A DNA stretch of 64,000 bases from Pseudoduganella violaceinigra DSM 15887 (GTDB lineage Bacteria; Pseudomonadota; Gammaproteobacteria; Burkholderiales; Burkholderiaceae_D). The stretch is taken from NCBI RefSeq assembly GCF_000425385.1, contig NZ_KE384361.1, positions 126,811 to 190,810 of the forward strand, given 5' to 3'. Positions 32,926-41,599 of the stretch are shown one piece after another (the first letter of the stretch is position 1; each line of letters opens with the position of its first letter). The notes beneath the pieces were generated by a model. The model did no database searches and was not told the origin of the DNA. It saw only the letters and a program-made list of their open reading frames with translations. The translations under genes were made by a program, and so were the position numbers.

Positions 32926-35900
32926 ATGATCAAAAAGCTCCTTTCCTGGATGCTTAACCAATACGTCCTTGCGATCCTCGGGCTGCTTGCCATCGCCCTG
33001 CTCATCTGGCTGGTCGGCCCCCTGCTCGGCATCGCCGAGTACCATCCCTTGGAAACCGAGCGTGTTCGCCTTATCCTGATTCTGCTGGTAGTCCTTTTCT
33101 ATGCAGGAAAGCGGCTATGGACGGTTGTTAAAGCCAGGCGCGCCAACGCGCGCCTGATGGATGGCCTGCTCAAGCAGGCAACGCCTTCGGCGCCAGCGGT
33201 GGACAGTGTCGCCGCCGAGGAATTGGCCACACTCGGCAAACGCTTCGAAGATGCCGTGCTCGTGCTGAAGAAGGCGCGCCTCAGCGAGCGCGGGCGCACG
33301 TCAGCGCTCGCTATGCTGGCCGACTTGCGCCGCCAATGGGTATATGAATTGCCCTGGTACATACTGATCGGGGCTCCAGGCTCGGGCAAGACAACAGCAC
33401 TGGTGAATTCGGGCCTGCAGTTCCCGTTGAGCGAACGCTTCGGACAGCCGGCCATACGGGGCATCGGCGGAACGCGTAATTGCGACTGGTGGTTCTCCAA
33501 TGATGCGGTCCTGCTGGACACCGCCGGTCGCTATACGACGCAAGACAGCAACCAGCAGTCGGACGCCGCGGCTTGGAGCGGCTTCCTGCAATTATTAAAA
33601 AAATACCGTGTGCGGCGGCCGATCAATGGCGCGCTGCTAAGCCTGAGCGTGCCCGAACTCCTGGAACAGTCCCCGGCCCAGCGAGCGAACCATATCAATG
33701 CGCTGCGCATGCGCCTGCAGGAACTGCACGACGAGCTGAATATCCGCTTTCCGCTGTACATGCTGGTGACCAAGATCGACCTGCTGCCCGGCTTCATGGA
33801 GTTTTTCAGCGACATGGGCAAAGAAGAACGCGCGCAGGTTTGGGGCGCAACCTTTGCTTATCGCGAGGCCGCAGGGGACGCCACGCCCGCACCGGACTTC
33901 GCCGGCCAATTCGCGGTTCTGGAAGAGCGCATCAATGCGCGCCTGATCGATCGGCTGCAACAGGAGCGCGATCCCCAGCGCCGTGCCGCGCTCTATGTCT
34001 TTCCCCAGCAACTTGCCGCTCTCAAGGCGAGCCTGTGCGAATTCGTCGACAACCTCATTTCCGCGTCGCGCTTCACGGCCGAGCCAATGCTGCGCGGGGT
34101 CTATTTCACCAGCGGCACGCAAGAAGGCAGCCCGATCGACCGTTTGATGGGTAACCTGGGCCGCGCCCTGCAGCTCGAGCGCAAGGTGCTGGCGCCCAAC
34201 ACTCCCAGCGGCAAGAGCTATTTCATCACGCGCCTGCTCAAGGAGGTGGTGTTCCAGGAAGCCGGACTGGCCGGCACCAACTCGCGATGGGAGCGCCGGC
34301 GTGCGCTGTTGCAACTCGGTGCATTGGTACTAGCCGGGCTCATCGCCATCGGCGCCATCACTGCATGGATGATCAGTTTTGCCCGCAATCGTGCCTACGT
34401 CGCCGACGTACAAGCGAGGACCGGCGCGGTTTCACGCCAGTTGGACCAACTGGGAGGCGTCGCGAGCACCAATGTAATGGAGCTGCTTCCAGCCATGGGC
34501 GCGGTACGCGACCTGGCCCGCGTTTCCAACGCGCCGCCGGGCCAGATCCCCTTCACCATGGGTTTCGGCCTGTACCAGGGCGACAAACTGGGCGCCGCAT
34601 CCAGGTTGGCGCACCGACGGCTCTTGCATGATGTCTTCCTGCCGCGCCTGGAACTCAGAATCCAGCAGCAACTGCAATCGGATGGACAGGCCAATCCCGA
34701 GCTGCTGTACGAGGCGCTGAAAGCGTACATCATGCTGCACGACGGACGCTACTTGGACCCGGCAGCCTTGAAGGCCTTCATTACGGCCGATTGGGAGAGC
34801 AGCCTGCCGCGCGATGCGACCCGCACCCAGCGCCAGGAGCTTGAACAGCACCTGGATACCCTGCTGGCGAGCGGCGACGTGCTTGCGCCGAATCCCGCCG
34901 ACCTCCGTCTTATCGGTTCCACGCGCCAGGCGCTGGCCCAAACGCCCCTGGCCGAACGCATTTACAACCGTATCAAGCGACAGGGTGCTGGCAGCAGCCT
35001 GTCTGAATTCACCATTGCCAATGCGGGCGGCCCCACTGCCCTGCTCGTCTTCAGGCGTCACAGCGACCTGCCCCTGACCAGGGGCGTGCCGGGCATCTTT
35101 AGCGTGAATGGTTATCGCAAAGTCTTCCTCCAGGAAGCGGTGCGCACCACCGGCCAACTGGCAGACGAGGAGGCCTGGGTATTGGGTCTCCCCGAGAAGG
35201 AACGCGGCCTGGCAGCACCGGACAAGAAAGCGAAGCTGGTCAATGAAGTGGGCCGCCTATACTTTGAGGACTATGCAAAGACCTGGGCCAACTTCGTCGA
35301 CGATATCACCCTGGTCCGCGCAACAAGCCTGCAGCAAAGCATCGAGCTGGCGCGCATCCTGTCCGCACCGGATTCCCCCCTGCCATTGCTGCTGCGCGCC
35401 ATCGTCAAGGAAGTAACCCTGGTTCAACTGGACGAGGCCGACAAGACTGTGGTCGACAAGGCTGGTGAAAAGATCAAGACCACCCGCGAAGAACTTCTCA
35501 AACTGTTTGGCCAGCAGGCGCCCCCTTCCAGCACGGCCGCCAGCCTGGCACTGCCGGAGAATATCGTCGATCGCCAGTTCGATGCGCTGCGCCGCCAGGT
35601 TCGCAGCCAGGTGGCAGGGCAGCCGGCGCCGATCGACACCAGCATCGCGCTGATCAACGAACTTTACATGCTGTTGACTGCCACCGATGCGGCACTGAAA
35701 AGCGCCAATACGCCTCCTCCCAGCGATGTGCCGAACAAGGTCAAGGCCGAAGGCAGCCGCCAGCCGGAGCCCTTGCGCTCGATCATGCTGACCTTGTCGG
35801 CGGGCGGCGCGAGCCAGGCATTGGGCGTTGCGCGCAACAACCTTAGCCAGGCGATGCAGGCTTCAATCGGGGATTTCTGCAATAAAGCCATTGCGGGGCG

Positions 35901-36537
35901 ATATCCGTTCTCCAAAGGCAGCGGGCGCGACGTCACACCGGACGATTTCAGCCGGCTGTTCGCGCCCGGCGGTCTGATGGACGACTTTTTCCAGAAAAAC
36001 CTGGCCCAATATGTGAATACGGCAACGCGGCCATGGAGTTTCCGCCCGGTGGGCGATGCGTCGATGGGCGCCAGTTCCGCCGCACTGGTGCAGTTCCAGC
36101 GCGCCCAGGTCATTCGCGATGTCTTTTTCCGCAGCGGCCCGGCAGTCAGCATGCGCCTGGATCTCAAGCCGATGATGATGGATGCCTCGATTACCCAGTT
36201 CATCCTCGATGTGGACGGCCAGCTGGTGAAGTACAGCCACGGGCCGCAAGTGCCGGCGCAGATCCAATGGCCAGGCCCGCGCGGCAGCACCCAGGTGCGG
36301 CTGCAGCTGAGCCCCGTCAGCGGTGCCGGCGCTTCGGGCCGGACCTTTGAAGGCGCTTGGGCCCTGTTCCGCCTTTTTGACCAGGTTCAAGTCGACAGTA
36401 CCGGCCAGCCCGAGAAGTTCCTCGCCACCTTCAACGTGGAAGGGCGTAAAGCGCAGTTTGAGGTCTTGACCAACAGTGTGCGCAATCCCTTCCGGCTGGC
36501 GGAACTGGAGCAGTTCCAATGTCCGGGAGCGTTCTGA
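32926..36537 (+). CDS. tssM: Type VI membrane complex protein TssM (IcmF)
   Basis: 1203 residues. Two N-terminal transmembrane helices (about 12-34 and 48-62), a cytoplasmic NTPase-like domain with Walker A GAPGSGKT at 149-156 and 'VLLDTAGRY' as Walker B, a third helix near 465-485 ('GALVLAGLIAIGAITAWM'), then a long periplasmic part ending in the IcmF C-terminal beta domain that contacts TssJ. With TssJ and TssL it forms the envelope-spanning channel. It overlaps tagF by one base (TGATG). Confidence 0.97.
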   Translation: MIKKLLSWMLNQYVLAILGLLAIALLIWLVGPLLGIAEYHPLETERVRLILILLVVLFYAGKRLWTVVKARRANARLMDGLLKQATPSAPAVDSVAAEELATLGKRFEDAVLVLKKARLSERGRTSALAMLADLRRQWVYELPWYILIGAPGSGKTTALVNSGLQFPLSERFGQPAIRGIGGTRNCDWWFSNDAVLLDTAGRYTTQDSNQQSDAAAWSGFLQLLKKYRVRRPINGALLSLSVPELLEQSPAQRANHINALRMRLQELHDELNIRFPLYMLVTKIDLLPGFMEFFSDMGKEERAQVWGATFAYREAAGDATPAPDFAGQFAVLEERINARLIDRLQQERDPQRRAALYVFPQQLAALKASLCEFVDNLISASRFTAEPMLRGVYFTSGTQEGSPIDRLMGNLGRALQLERKVLAPNTPSGKSYFITRLLKEVVFQEAGLAGTNSRWERRRALLQLGALVLAGLIAIGAITAWMISFARNRAYVADVQARTGAVSRQLDQLGGVASTNVMELLPAMGAVRDLARVSNAPPGQIPFTMGFGLYQGDKLGAASRLAHRRLLHDVFLPRLELRIQQQLQSDGQANPELLYEALKAYIMLHDGRYLDPAALKAFITADWESSLPRDATRTQRQELEQHLDTLLASGDVLAPNPADLRLIGSTRQALAQTPLAERIYNRIKRQGAGSSLSEFTIANAGGPTALLVFRRHSDLPLTRGVPGIFSVNGYRKVFLQEAVRTTGQLADEEAWVLGLPEKERGLAAPDKKAKLVNEVGRLYFEDYAKTWANFVDDITLVRATSLQQSIELARILSAPDSPLPLLLRAIVKEVTLVQLDEADKTVVDKAGEKIKTTREELLKLFGQQAPPSSTAASLALPENIVDRQFDALRRQVRSQVAGQPAPIDTSIALINELYMLLTATDAALKSANTPPPSDVPNKVKAEGSRQPEPLRSIMLTLSAGGASQALGVARNNLSQAMQASIGDFCNKAIAGRYPFSKGSGRDVTPDDFSRLFAPGGLMDDFFQKNLAQYVNTATRPWSFRPVGDASMGASSAALVQFQRAQVIRDVFFRSGPAVSMRLDLKPMMMDASITQFILDVDGQLVKYSHGPQVPAQIQWPGPRGSTQVRLQLSPVSGAGASGRTFEGAWALFRLFDQVQVDSTGQPEKFLATFNVEGRKAQFEVLTNSVRNPFRLAELEQFQCPGAF

Positions 36538-37250
36538 TGCACGCAGCGTCTCCCCCGCTGCCAGGATGGTATGGCAAGATTCCGGCATTGGGAGATTTCG
36601 CATCAAGGCGCCTGCCGCCCGGTTTCATCGCCGCATGGGATGCGTGGCTGCAGGAGGGGATGGCGGCCAGCCGCAGCAGCCTTAAGGAGCGCTGGCTGGA
36701 AACCTATTTGAACGGCCCGCTCTGGAACTTTGCCCTATTGCCTGGCGTATGCGGGGAATCCGCATGGGCTGGAGTGATGATGCCCAGCGTCGATAAGGTG
36801 GGCCGGCACTTCCCCTTGACCTTGGCCGTGGAACTTGCGCCAGTTCCCGAAGTATTGGCATCACTATTGTCAGCGCAACACTGGTTCTGCGGCATGGAAC
36901 AGCTAGCGCTGGAATGCCTTGATGTGGGGTTCGATCCCGCCGTGCTCGAGGAGCGATTGGCCGGAAGCGCTTTTCCAGTCATTGCGGATGGCTGGGATCG
37001 CGATGGCGCACAGCGCATCGACCGCTGGTGGAGCGCTTCAGCAGGCACCGTGTTGAGTCTGGACATTCCATCCAGGGCGGGGCTCTGCGAACTTTTCTGG
37101 GAGGCGGGATCGCACCACTATGGACGCACGGGTCGCGGCAAAAGCCTGTGGTGGAGCGAACCTGCTTCAGGTGGCGCAATACAGCTGCTGGCCTTCTCCG
37201 GGCTGCCAGCGAAAAACGATTTCGAGGCGTTGTTGGGGGACGCTGGCTGA
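36537..37250 (+). CDS. tagF: Type VI post-translational repressor TagF
   Basis: 237 residues from the ATG at 36537, coupled to the tssM stop (TGATG) with GGGAG upstream. The start 'GWYGKIPALGDFASRRLP' and 'DAWLQEGMAASR' are the TagF/SciT signature. In Pseudomonas TagF keeps the system silent unless relieved by the kinase/phosphatase pathway. It is convergent with the PP2C gene, only 3 bases between stops. Confidence 0.9.
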   Translation: MHAASPPLPGWYGKIPALGDFASRRLPPGFIAAWDAWLQEGMAASRSSLKERWLETYLNGPLWNFALLPGVCGESAWAGVMMPSVDKVGRHFPLTLAVELAPVPEVLASLLSAQHWFCGMEQLALECLDVGFDPAVLEERLAGSAFPVIADGWDRDGAQRIDRWWSASAGTVLSLDIPSRAGLCELFWEAGSHHYGRTGRGKSLWWSEPASGGAIQLLAFSGLPAKNDFEALLGDAG

Positions 37251-37253
37251 CCG

Positions 37254-38009
37254 TCAAGCCCCGGCCATGCTGAAGTCCTGGCAAGCCACCAGTACCGCCG
37301 AATAGTTGTCCTGCTGCCGGCTTTCCTGCGCCCTCACCGCCACTTCCATCCGGTCCAGCCAGGCATGCGGCGACTCCGCCTCATGCAGCGACCGCTCCAT
37401 TCCCGGCTCGTCCAGGTGTTCCCAGAAGCCGTCGGTGCAAAGCAGGAAAACATCGCCATCCTTGAGGGGGAACGACGACGGCCCGATGCACGGCCCGAAT
37501 GCCTTTGCATCGCCCAGCGCCGCCTGCAAGACGCTACGCTGCGGGGAATGACGCAAATCTTCAAGCTGCATGTAGCCGGCATCAACCATGCCTTGCAGGA
37601 CGCTGTGGTCGCGCGTCTGGAAAGTGATGCGCTGGCCGCGGAAACAATAGAGGCGCGAGTCGCCAACGTGGCCCCACACCGCAGTCCCACGCTCGGAATC
37701 GAGCGCCAGTACGACGATAGTCGCGCGCATATCGCCGTATTCGGGCATCTCACGCTGCGCGTCGACGACTGCTGCGTTGGCTGCCTGGATGGCTTGTGCC
37801 ACACATTCGGCGCTGCACTCAGGACGAAGGCGAAACCATGTCAGTGCGTGTTCGACCGCCAGCCTGGACGCGACGGCGCCCCCCTTATGTCCGCCGGCAC
37901 CATCGGACAGCACGCAAAAACAGGCGCTCCGGTTCGACCAGCATCCATAAGCGTCTTCGTTGACGGCGCGCCCGCCGGGTTTTGACAGCACCGATATCTT
38001 GATGTCCAT
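37254..38009 (-). CDS. pppA: PP2C-type protein phosphatase of the type VI switch
   Basis: 251 residues with the PPM/PP2C metal-binding motifs: 'GGRAVNEDAYG' (Asp19), 'LSDGAGGHKGG', 'WGHVGDSRLYC' and 'LLCTDGFWEHL'. In type VI loci this phosphatase (PppA/TagG) removes the phosphate that the membrane kinase places on the FHA protein or on the system. It is the last gene of the leftward operon, 2 bases after tagH. Confidence 0.92.
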   Translation of the reverse strand: MDIKISVLSKPGGRAVNEDAYGCWSNRSACFCVLSDGAGGHKGGAVASRLAVEHALTWFRLRPECSAECVAQAIQAANAAVVDAQREMPEYGDMRATIVVLALDSERGTAVWGHVGDSRLYCFRGQRITFQTRDHSVLQGMVDAGYMQLEDLRHSPQRSVLQAALGDAKAFGPCIGPSSFPLKDGDVFLLCTDGFWEHLDEPGMERSLHEAESPHAWLDRMEVAVRAQESRQQDNYSAVLVACQDFSMAGA

Positions 38010-38011
38010 GC

Positions 38012-39655
38012 TTATCCCTGCTGTCCGTCCTGCTTCAATTTGGCCATTTGGGCTTCATAAGCGCTCAGGAACTCCCTTCCGAACCAGATCTGGAAGTCGT
38101 CTTCCGCCTCCTTCGTGATATCAGCGTACAGATCCAGGTATTGCGTCCACAACTTGGCCTTGCGATTGGCAGGAAGCAGCGAATCGACCAGGGTGTTGTC
38201 GGTCAGGCGCTCTTCCAGGTGCACTGGATCGAATCGTTGCAGTACACGGGACAAGGCCGCACGCATGCCGGCCATGACACCGAATTGATGGGCCCGCAAG
38301 TCATCGTAGGCGTCCTTCATTGCCGGCACGGGGGGCATGAATCCCTTGCCGCGCGGTGCCAACACGCTATGCAGCGCTACTTCAACATTGGGCGAAAACT
38401 TGAGAGGATTGTTTTCGTGCATGCTGATCACGGTCATTTGCGCGTGCATTTCACGTTTGGTCATCGCTCTTGCCATTAGCAGGTCCAAGGTACCCTTCAT
38501 GGATTCGCGCAGGAGCTGTCCGAACATCGCCATCATTTCAGGCGTGAGCGGAGCGCCCATTTCCAAATCCGGCACTCCGGCTCCTTCCAGGAAGGCCTTA
38601 AGCAGTTCGGCCTCCTCGACTCGGGCCGAAGGCGCGGCGGGAGTTTCCACGACAGCAGGATCCGGTAGTGCTAGTGTTGGCTGGGCCGTGTCGGGGGCGC
38701 TGGCCACCGCCTTCGCGGCCGTCCTCCCTGGCGAACCCATGACCAAGGTCTTGATGCTACCTGGAGCCTGCTCATTTTCCGTATTCCAGGATACGACCAT
38801 ATTTGTTGGCCCGGCCGGCACAAATGCCGCGCCCTGCCGCTGCGAACCCAGGTCGCCCTGCACACTTTCCTGCGCCTTCTGCTGGTTCCCTGCATAGGAC
38901 ATAGGCGGCACAAACGACGCATAGATCTCTGGCGCATCGTCGCGCTGGCTGTTCGCGCCCCATTGCGGCTGCTGCATTGCACCCAACGCCACCAGCGGGT
39001 CGACGGGTCCGTGCGTATGTGCATTTTCGGCCAAGGGATGGCCGTCTGGAAATAAACCGCCACTGGCACCGGCTCCTAGGCCAAAAAGACGGTTGATGTC
39101 CGAGCCACCGGACGGCTCAAGGCCCAGATGGAAGTCGTCCGGCTGGCTTGGGGCTTGCGGCTCCGCGTGCGAAGGCGACAGGTCGGCAAAAGGATCGAAA
39201 TCGTCGGGAATACTGCCCCTGCCGGAAGCCGGGGCCTTCGAACCCTGCCAAGGCGCGCAAGCCATGCTTGTCCCACCAAATAAACCCAAAGGATCGTCAA
39301 TCGGTGACGATTCGATGCTGGCCGTGTGCTGGTTCGCGGGCGGTGGCGCTTCCACCAGCAATGCGTAAGCTCCGATGCGCAATTCGTCGCCGCATGTCAG
39401 TTTGGCCTCCCGCCCGTTTCCCAGGGGGATGCCATTGACATAGACCGGTGACGCGCTGCTCAAGTCACGGATCACATAGGTTCCGGCACGGAACGCAATG
39501 GCGGCATGTGTCCTCGACACGAAGCGCTCGGGGTCCGGCAAGACCAGCGCGTTACCCGTCCCGCGTCCGATGATGCCGCCTTCTTCGCCAAACTCCGCGC
39601 CAAGCGCTGTCGGCATCGCCTGGCCGTTGAATGAAACTGCTTTGATCAAAATCAT
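38012..39655 (-). CDS. tagH: FHA domain protein TagH
   Basis: 547 residues from the ATG at 39655, seven bases after GGAGG. The N-terminal FHA domain (about 5-100) has the phosphothreonine-binding pattern 'GRGTGNALVLPDPERFVSRTH'-like Gly-Arg, Ser-Arg-Thr-His and 'VYVNG'. A long low-complexity middle is followed by a C-terminal TagH domain ('GVPDLEMGAPLTPEMMAMFG', 'FGREFLSAYEAQM'). It reads the kinase phosphorylation state and couples it to assembly. Confidence 0.9.
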   Translation of the reverse strand: MILIKAVSFNGQAMPTALGAEFGEEGGIIGRGTGNALVLPDPERFVSRTHAAIAFRAGTYVIRDLSSASPVYVNGIPLGNGREAKLTCGDELRIGAYALLVEAPPPANQHTASIESSPIDDPLGLFGGTSMACAPWQGSKAPASGRGSIPDDFDPFADLSPSHAEPQAPSQPDDFHLGLEPSGGSDINRLFGLGAGASGGLFPDGHPLAENAHTHGPVDPLVALGAMQQPQWGANSQRDDAPEIYASFVPPMSYAGNQQKAQESVQGDLGSQRQGAAFVPAGPTNMVVSWNTENEQAPGSIKTLVMGSPGRTAAKAVASAPDTAQPTLALPDPAVVETPAAPSARVEEAELLKAFLEGAGVPDLEMGAPLTPEMMAMFGQLLRESMKGTLDLLMARAMTKREMHAQMTVISMHENNPLKFSPNVEVALHSVLAPRGKGFMPPVPAMKDAYDDLRAHQFGVMAGMRAALSRVLQRFDPVHLEERLTDNTLVDSLLPANRKAKLWTQYLDLYADITKEAEDDFQIWFGREFLSAYEAQMAKLKQDGQQG

Positions 39656-39675
39656 TAGGGGCCTCCGCAATGTAA

Positions 39676-39837
39676 TCACTGTAGCCACAGCCAGCCGCTC
39701 ACCAGCGCGAAAATAGAGGCGACCAGATACCATGCCTTGCTCGCCGGGACAATGTGGCCTCCGTCGCGGTAATAGCGCAAAGTCGCCGCCGTTAAGAACA
39801 CCAGCGATAGAACGCTGAGAATAGTCCTGGCATCCAT
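39676..39837 (-). CDS. Small membrane protein in the type VI operon
   Basis: 53 residues, MDARTILSVLSLVFL to GWLWLQ. Two hydrophobic stretches (about 4-18 and 34-50) make a hairpin of two membrane helices likely. The gene starts 2 bases after the TIGR02270 gene and ends 20 bases before tagH, so it is co-transcribed. No family recognised. Confidence 0.55.
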   Translation of the reverse strand: MDARTILSVLSLVFLTAATLRYYRDGGHIVPASKAWYLVASIFALVSGWLWLQ

Positions 39838-39839
39838 AT

Positions 39840-41084
39840 CTAGTTCATCTTCTTCAGCCAGCGCTCCTGGCGCCACGCCGGCGCACTGGCAGGAAATAAT
39901 TGAGACCCCGGCTGCAGCAGGCAGAGATGCTCGGCTGCAGCGATACGCTGCCGCTGGTAGCCATCCCGCAGCACATTCATGCAATGCGATACAGTGGGAG
40001 GTTCGCCCATGAAATAGCGTTCACCGGGTTTGAAGCGGTTCAGGTTTTCCTGCCACCACGCTTGCAGCTTCTGTGGATCCGGCCATGGCAGGCTGTCGTC
40101 ATCGTCGATTCCCAGCTCGTCGTCTGGTTCGAAGTCCTTCGGCGGCTTTCGGTCAAGATCCAATAAGGAAAGATCCAGGCCGGTGATCATTGAAAATGCC
40201 TCCCCGGCAAGGCGCGTCGACTTCGGATCGTCCATCTGCTTGATCAGCCATGGTATGTAACTGACATCGCCCGTTGTGCCGCTGGCGGATATCAACAGCC
40301 GGAGTTCCAATGATTCCTTCGCCAACTGCTTCAGGATGGTATTCGCCTGCGCCGCATCGACTAGCTTGAGCAGCATCGGCAGAACATATCGGCGCACCTT
40401 CGCATCGTTCACCGCCAGCTCGGTTAAGAACGCGGCAGCCCGTTCCCGCTCACCCAGCAAGGCTGCCGAGCGGGCCGCCCATAGTCGGCATGCCAGGTCT
40501 TCATGTTCAATCGCCTGCAGGCAGGACGCCAAGAGGTCGCGGCGGCCGGACTCGCCAATGCAGCGCAGCGCCCTCGCCCGCAAGCGGCTGTCCGGATCGC
40601 CCAGGGACTTTTGCAGTGCGTCGCCGGGATCGACCTGGTGCATGGCGCAAGCACTGATCCCGACCTGCCGCCGAAAGGCGCTTGTGGATTGAAGAAGTTC
40701 CCGCACCGTCCCTTGCAGGAACCTGGCCGAAACCCATCCCGCTGCCGACAAAAGACCGGGCTGTATTTCAGGCATCGCTTCCGCCAACGCGAGCAGCCGA
40801 TTGAGTTCAACCACGGCGCCATCTTCGATCGCGCGCGCTGCCGCCGTGAAAACTTGCCCTTTTTGCGGATTTTCCAGCGTGGCAGTGCAAGCATTGCGGC
40901 CGAAGTCGCCGGCAATGGAAATCCCATCGAGATGCGCGGCAAGGCGTTCATCCAGTCGCCGCAAATGATGCAGCTTGACATGCGGCCCCCGCACCAGGGC
41001 CGAGCGAACCCCGCGCAGAATCGCCGATTCTTCGACATGCTGCTGAATCACATTGGGCACGATATGCTGCGGACTGGTGGACAT
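39840..41084 (-). CDS. TIGR02270 family protein with HEAT-like repeats
   Basis: 414 residues from the ATG at 41084 (a GTG at 41096 is possible). The N-terminus 'NVIQQHVEESAILRGVRSAL' and the tandem helical repeats 'SLGDPDSRLRARALRCIGESG' in part and 'ACRLWAARSAALLGER' match the TIGR02270 family found in type VI loci near VgrG; function unknown. A C-terminal 'PWPDPQKLQAWWQENL...RYFMGEP' block is the most conserved part. Confidence 0.8.
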   Translation of the reverse strand: MSTSPQHIVPNVIQQHVEESAILRGVRSALVRGPHVKLHHLRRLDERLAAHLDGISIAGDFGRNACTATLENPQKGQVFTAAARAIEDGAVVELNRLLALAEAMPEIQPGLLSAAGWVSARFLQGTVRELLQSTSAFRRQVGISACAMHQVDPGDALQKSLGDPDSRLRARALRCIGESGRRDLLASCLQAIEHEDLACRLWAARSAALLGERERAAAFLTELAVNDAKVRRYVLPMLLKLVDAAQANTILKQLAKESLELRLLISASGTTGDVSYIPWLIKQMDDPKSTRLAGEAFSMITGLDLSLLDLDRKPPKDFEPDDELGIDDDDSLPWPDPQKLQAWWQENLNRFKPGERYFMGEPPTVSHCMNVLRDGYQRQRIAAAEHLCLLQPGSQLFPASAPAWRQERWLKKMN

Positions 41085-41096
41085 GATCAAATCCAC

Positions 41097-41573
41097 TCAG
41101 TTAAGCTGCACGGCGCCGCCTTTAATCCGGTTCACCCCGGACGAACGGCTCAGCAAATACGTTCCCTGGATGAGCACTTTCCCGTTTTTCGAAAGTGTGA
41201 CGCTCGCCTTGCCACAGCGCAGGACGAGCTGCTCCTTTGCGCTGACAATCAGGCGCTCGCCGTCCACATCCGCTTCCACCTGGCCGGGACGCTCCTCCAA
41301 TGGCAATCCTTCGCCCGTGCGCAGCACGCCCATGACAATCGGCCTGTCGATATCACCGCCTTCGAACATCAGCACGACCTTGCCGCCAATGTGCGGGGCA
41401 TGCAGGTCGACGACGCTGCGCGCAGCAACACCTGCGGTTCCATGCTGTCCGGAATACAGGACCAGCGGCACGCGTCCCTCTTCCTTCATCCCGATCAACT
41501 CGCCGATCACCACGCCTGCCGCCGGAAGCGCCGCTGCGGCGGCTTCCTCCGCTATCAGATCCCTGCCACTCAT
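41097..41573 (-). CDS. DUF6484-like protein next to vgrG
   Basis: 158 residues from the ATG at 41573 with GGAGG upstream. Beta-rich; resembles the spike-like domain of VgrG ('DLHAPHIGGKVVLMFEGGDIDRPIVMGVL' spans the OB-fold-like region, given here in part). The C-terminus 'VTLSKNGKVLIQGTYLLSRSSG' resembles the end of DUF2345. Encoded 26 bases after vgrG, so it probably caps or adapts that spike. Confidence 0.7.
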   Translation of the reverse strand: MSGRDLIAEEAAAAALPAAGVVIGELIGMKEEGRVPLVLYSGQHGTAGVAARSVVDLHAPHIGGKVVLMFEGGDIDRPIVMGVLRTGEGLPLEERPGQVEADVDGERLIVSAKEQLVLRCGKASVTLSKNGKVLIQGTYLLSRSSGVNRIKGGAVQLN

Positions 41574-41599
41574 ATCCACCTCCAGCCAGTGCTTTGCAA

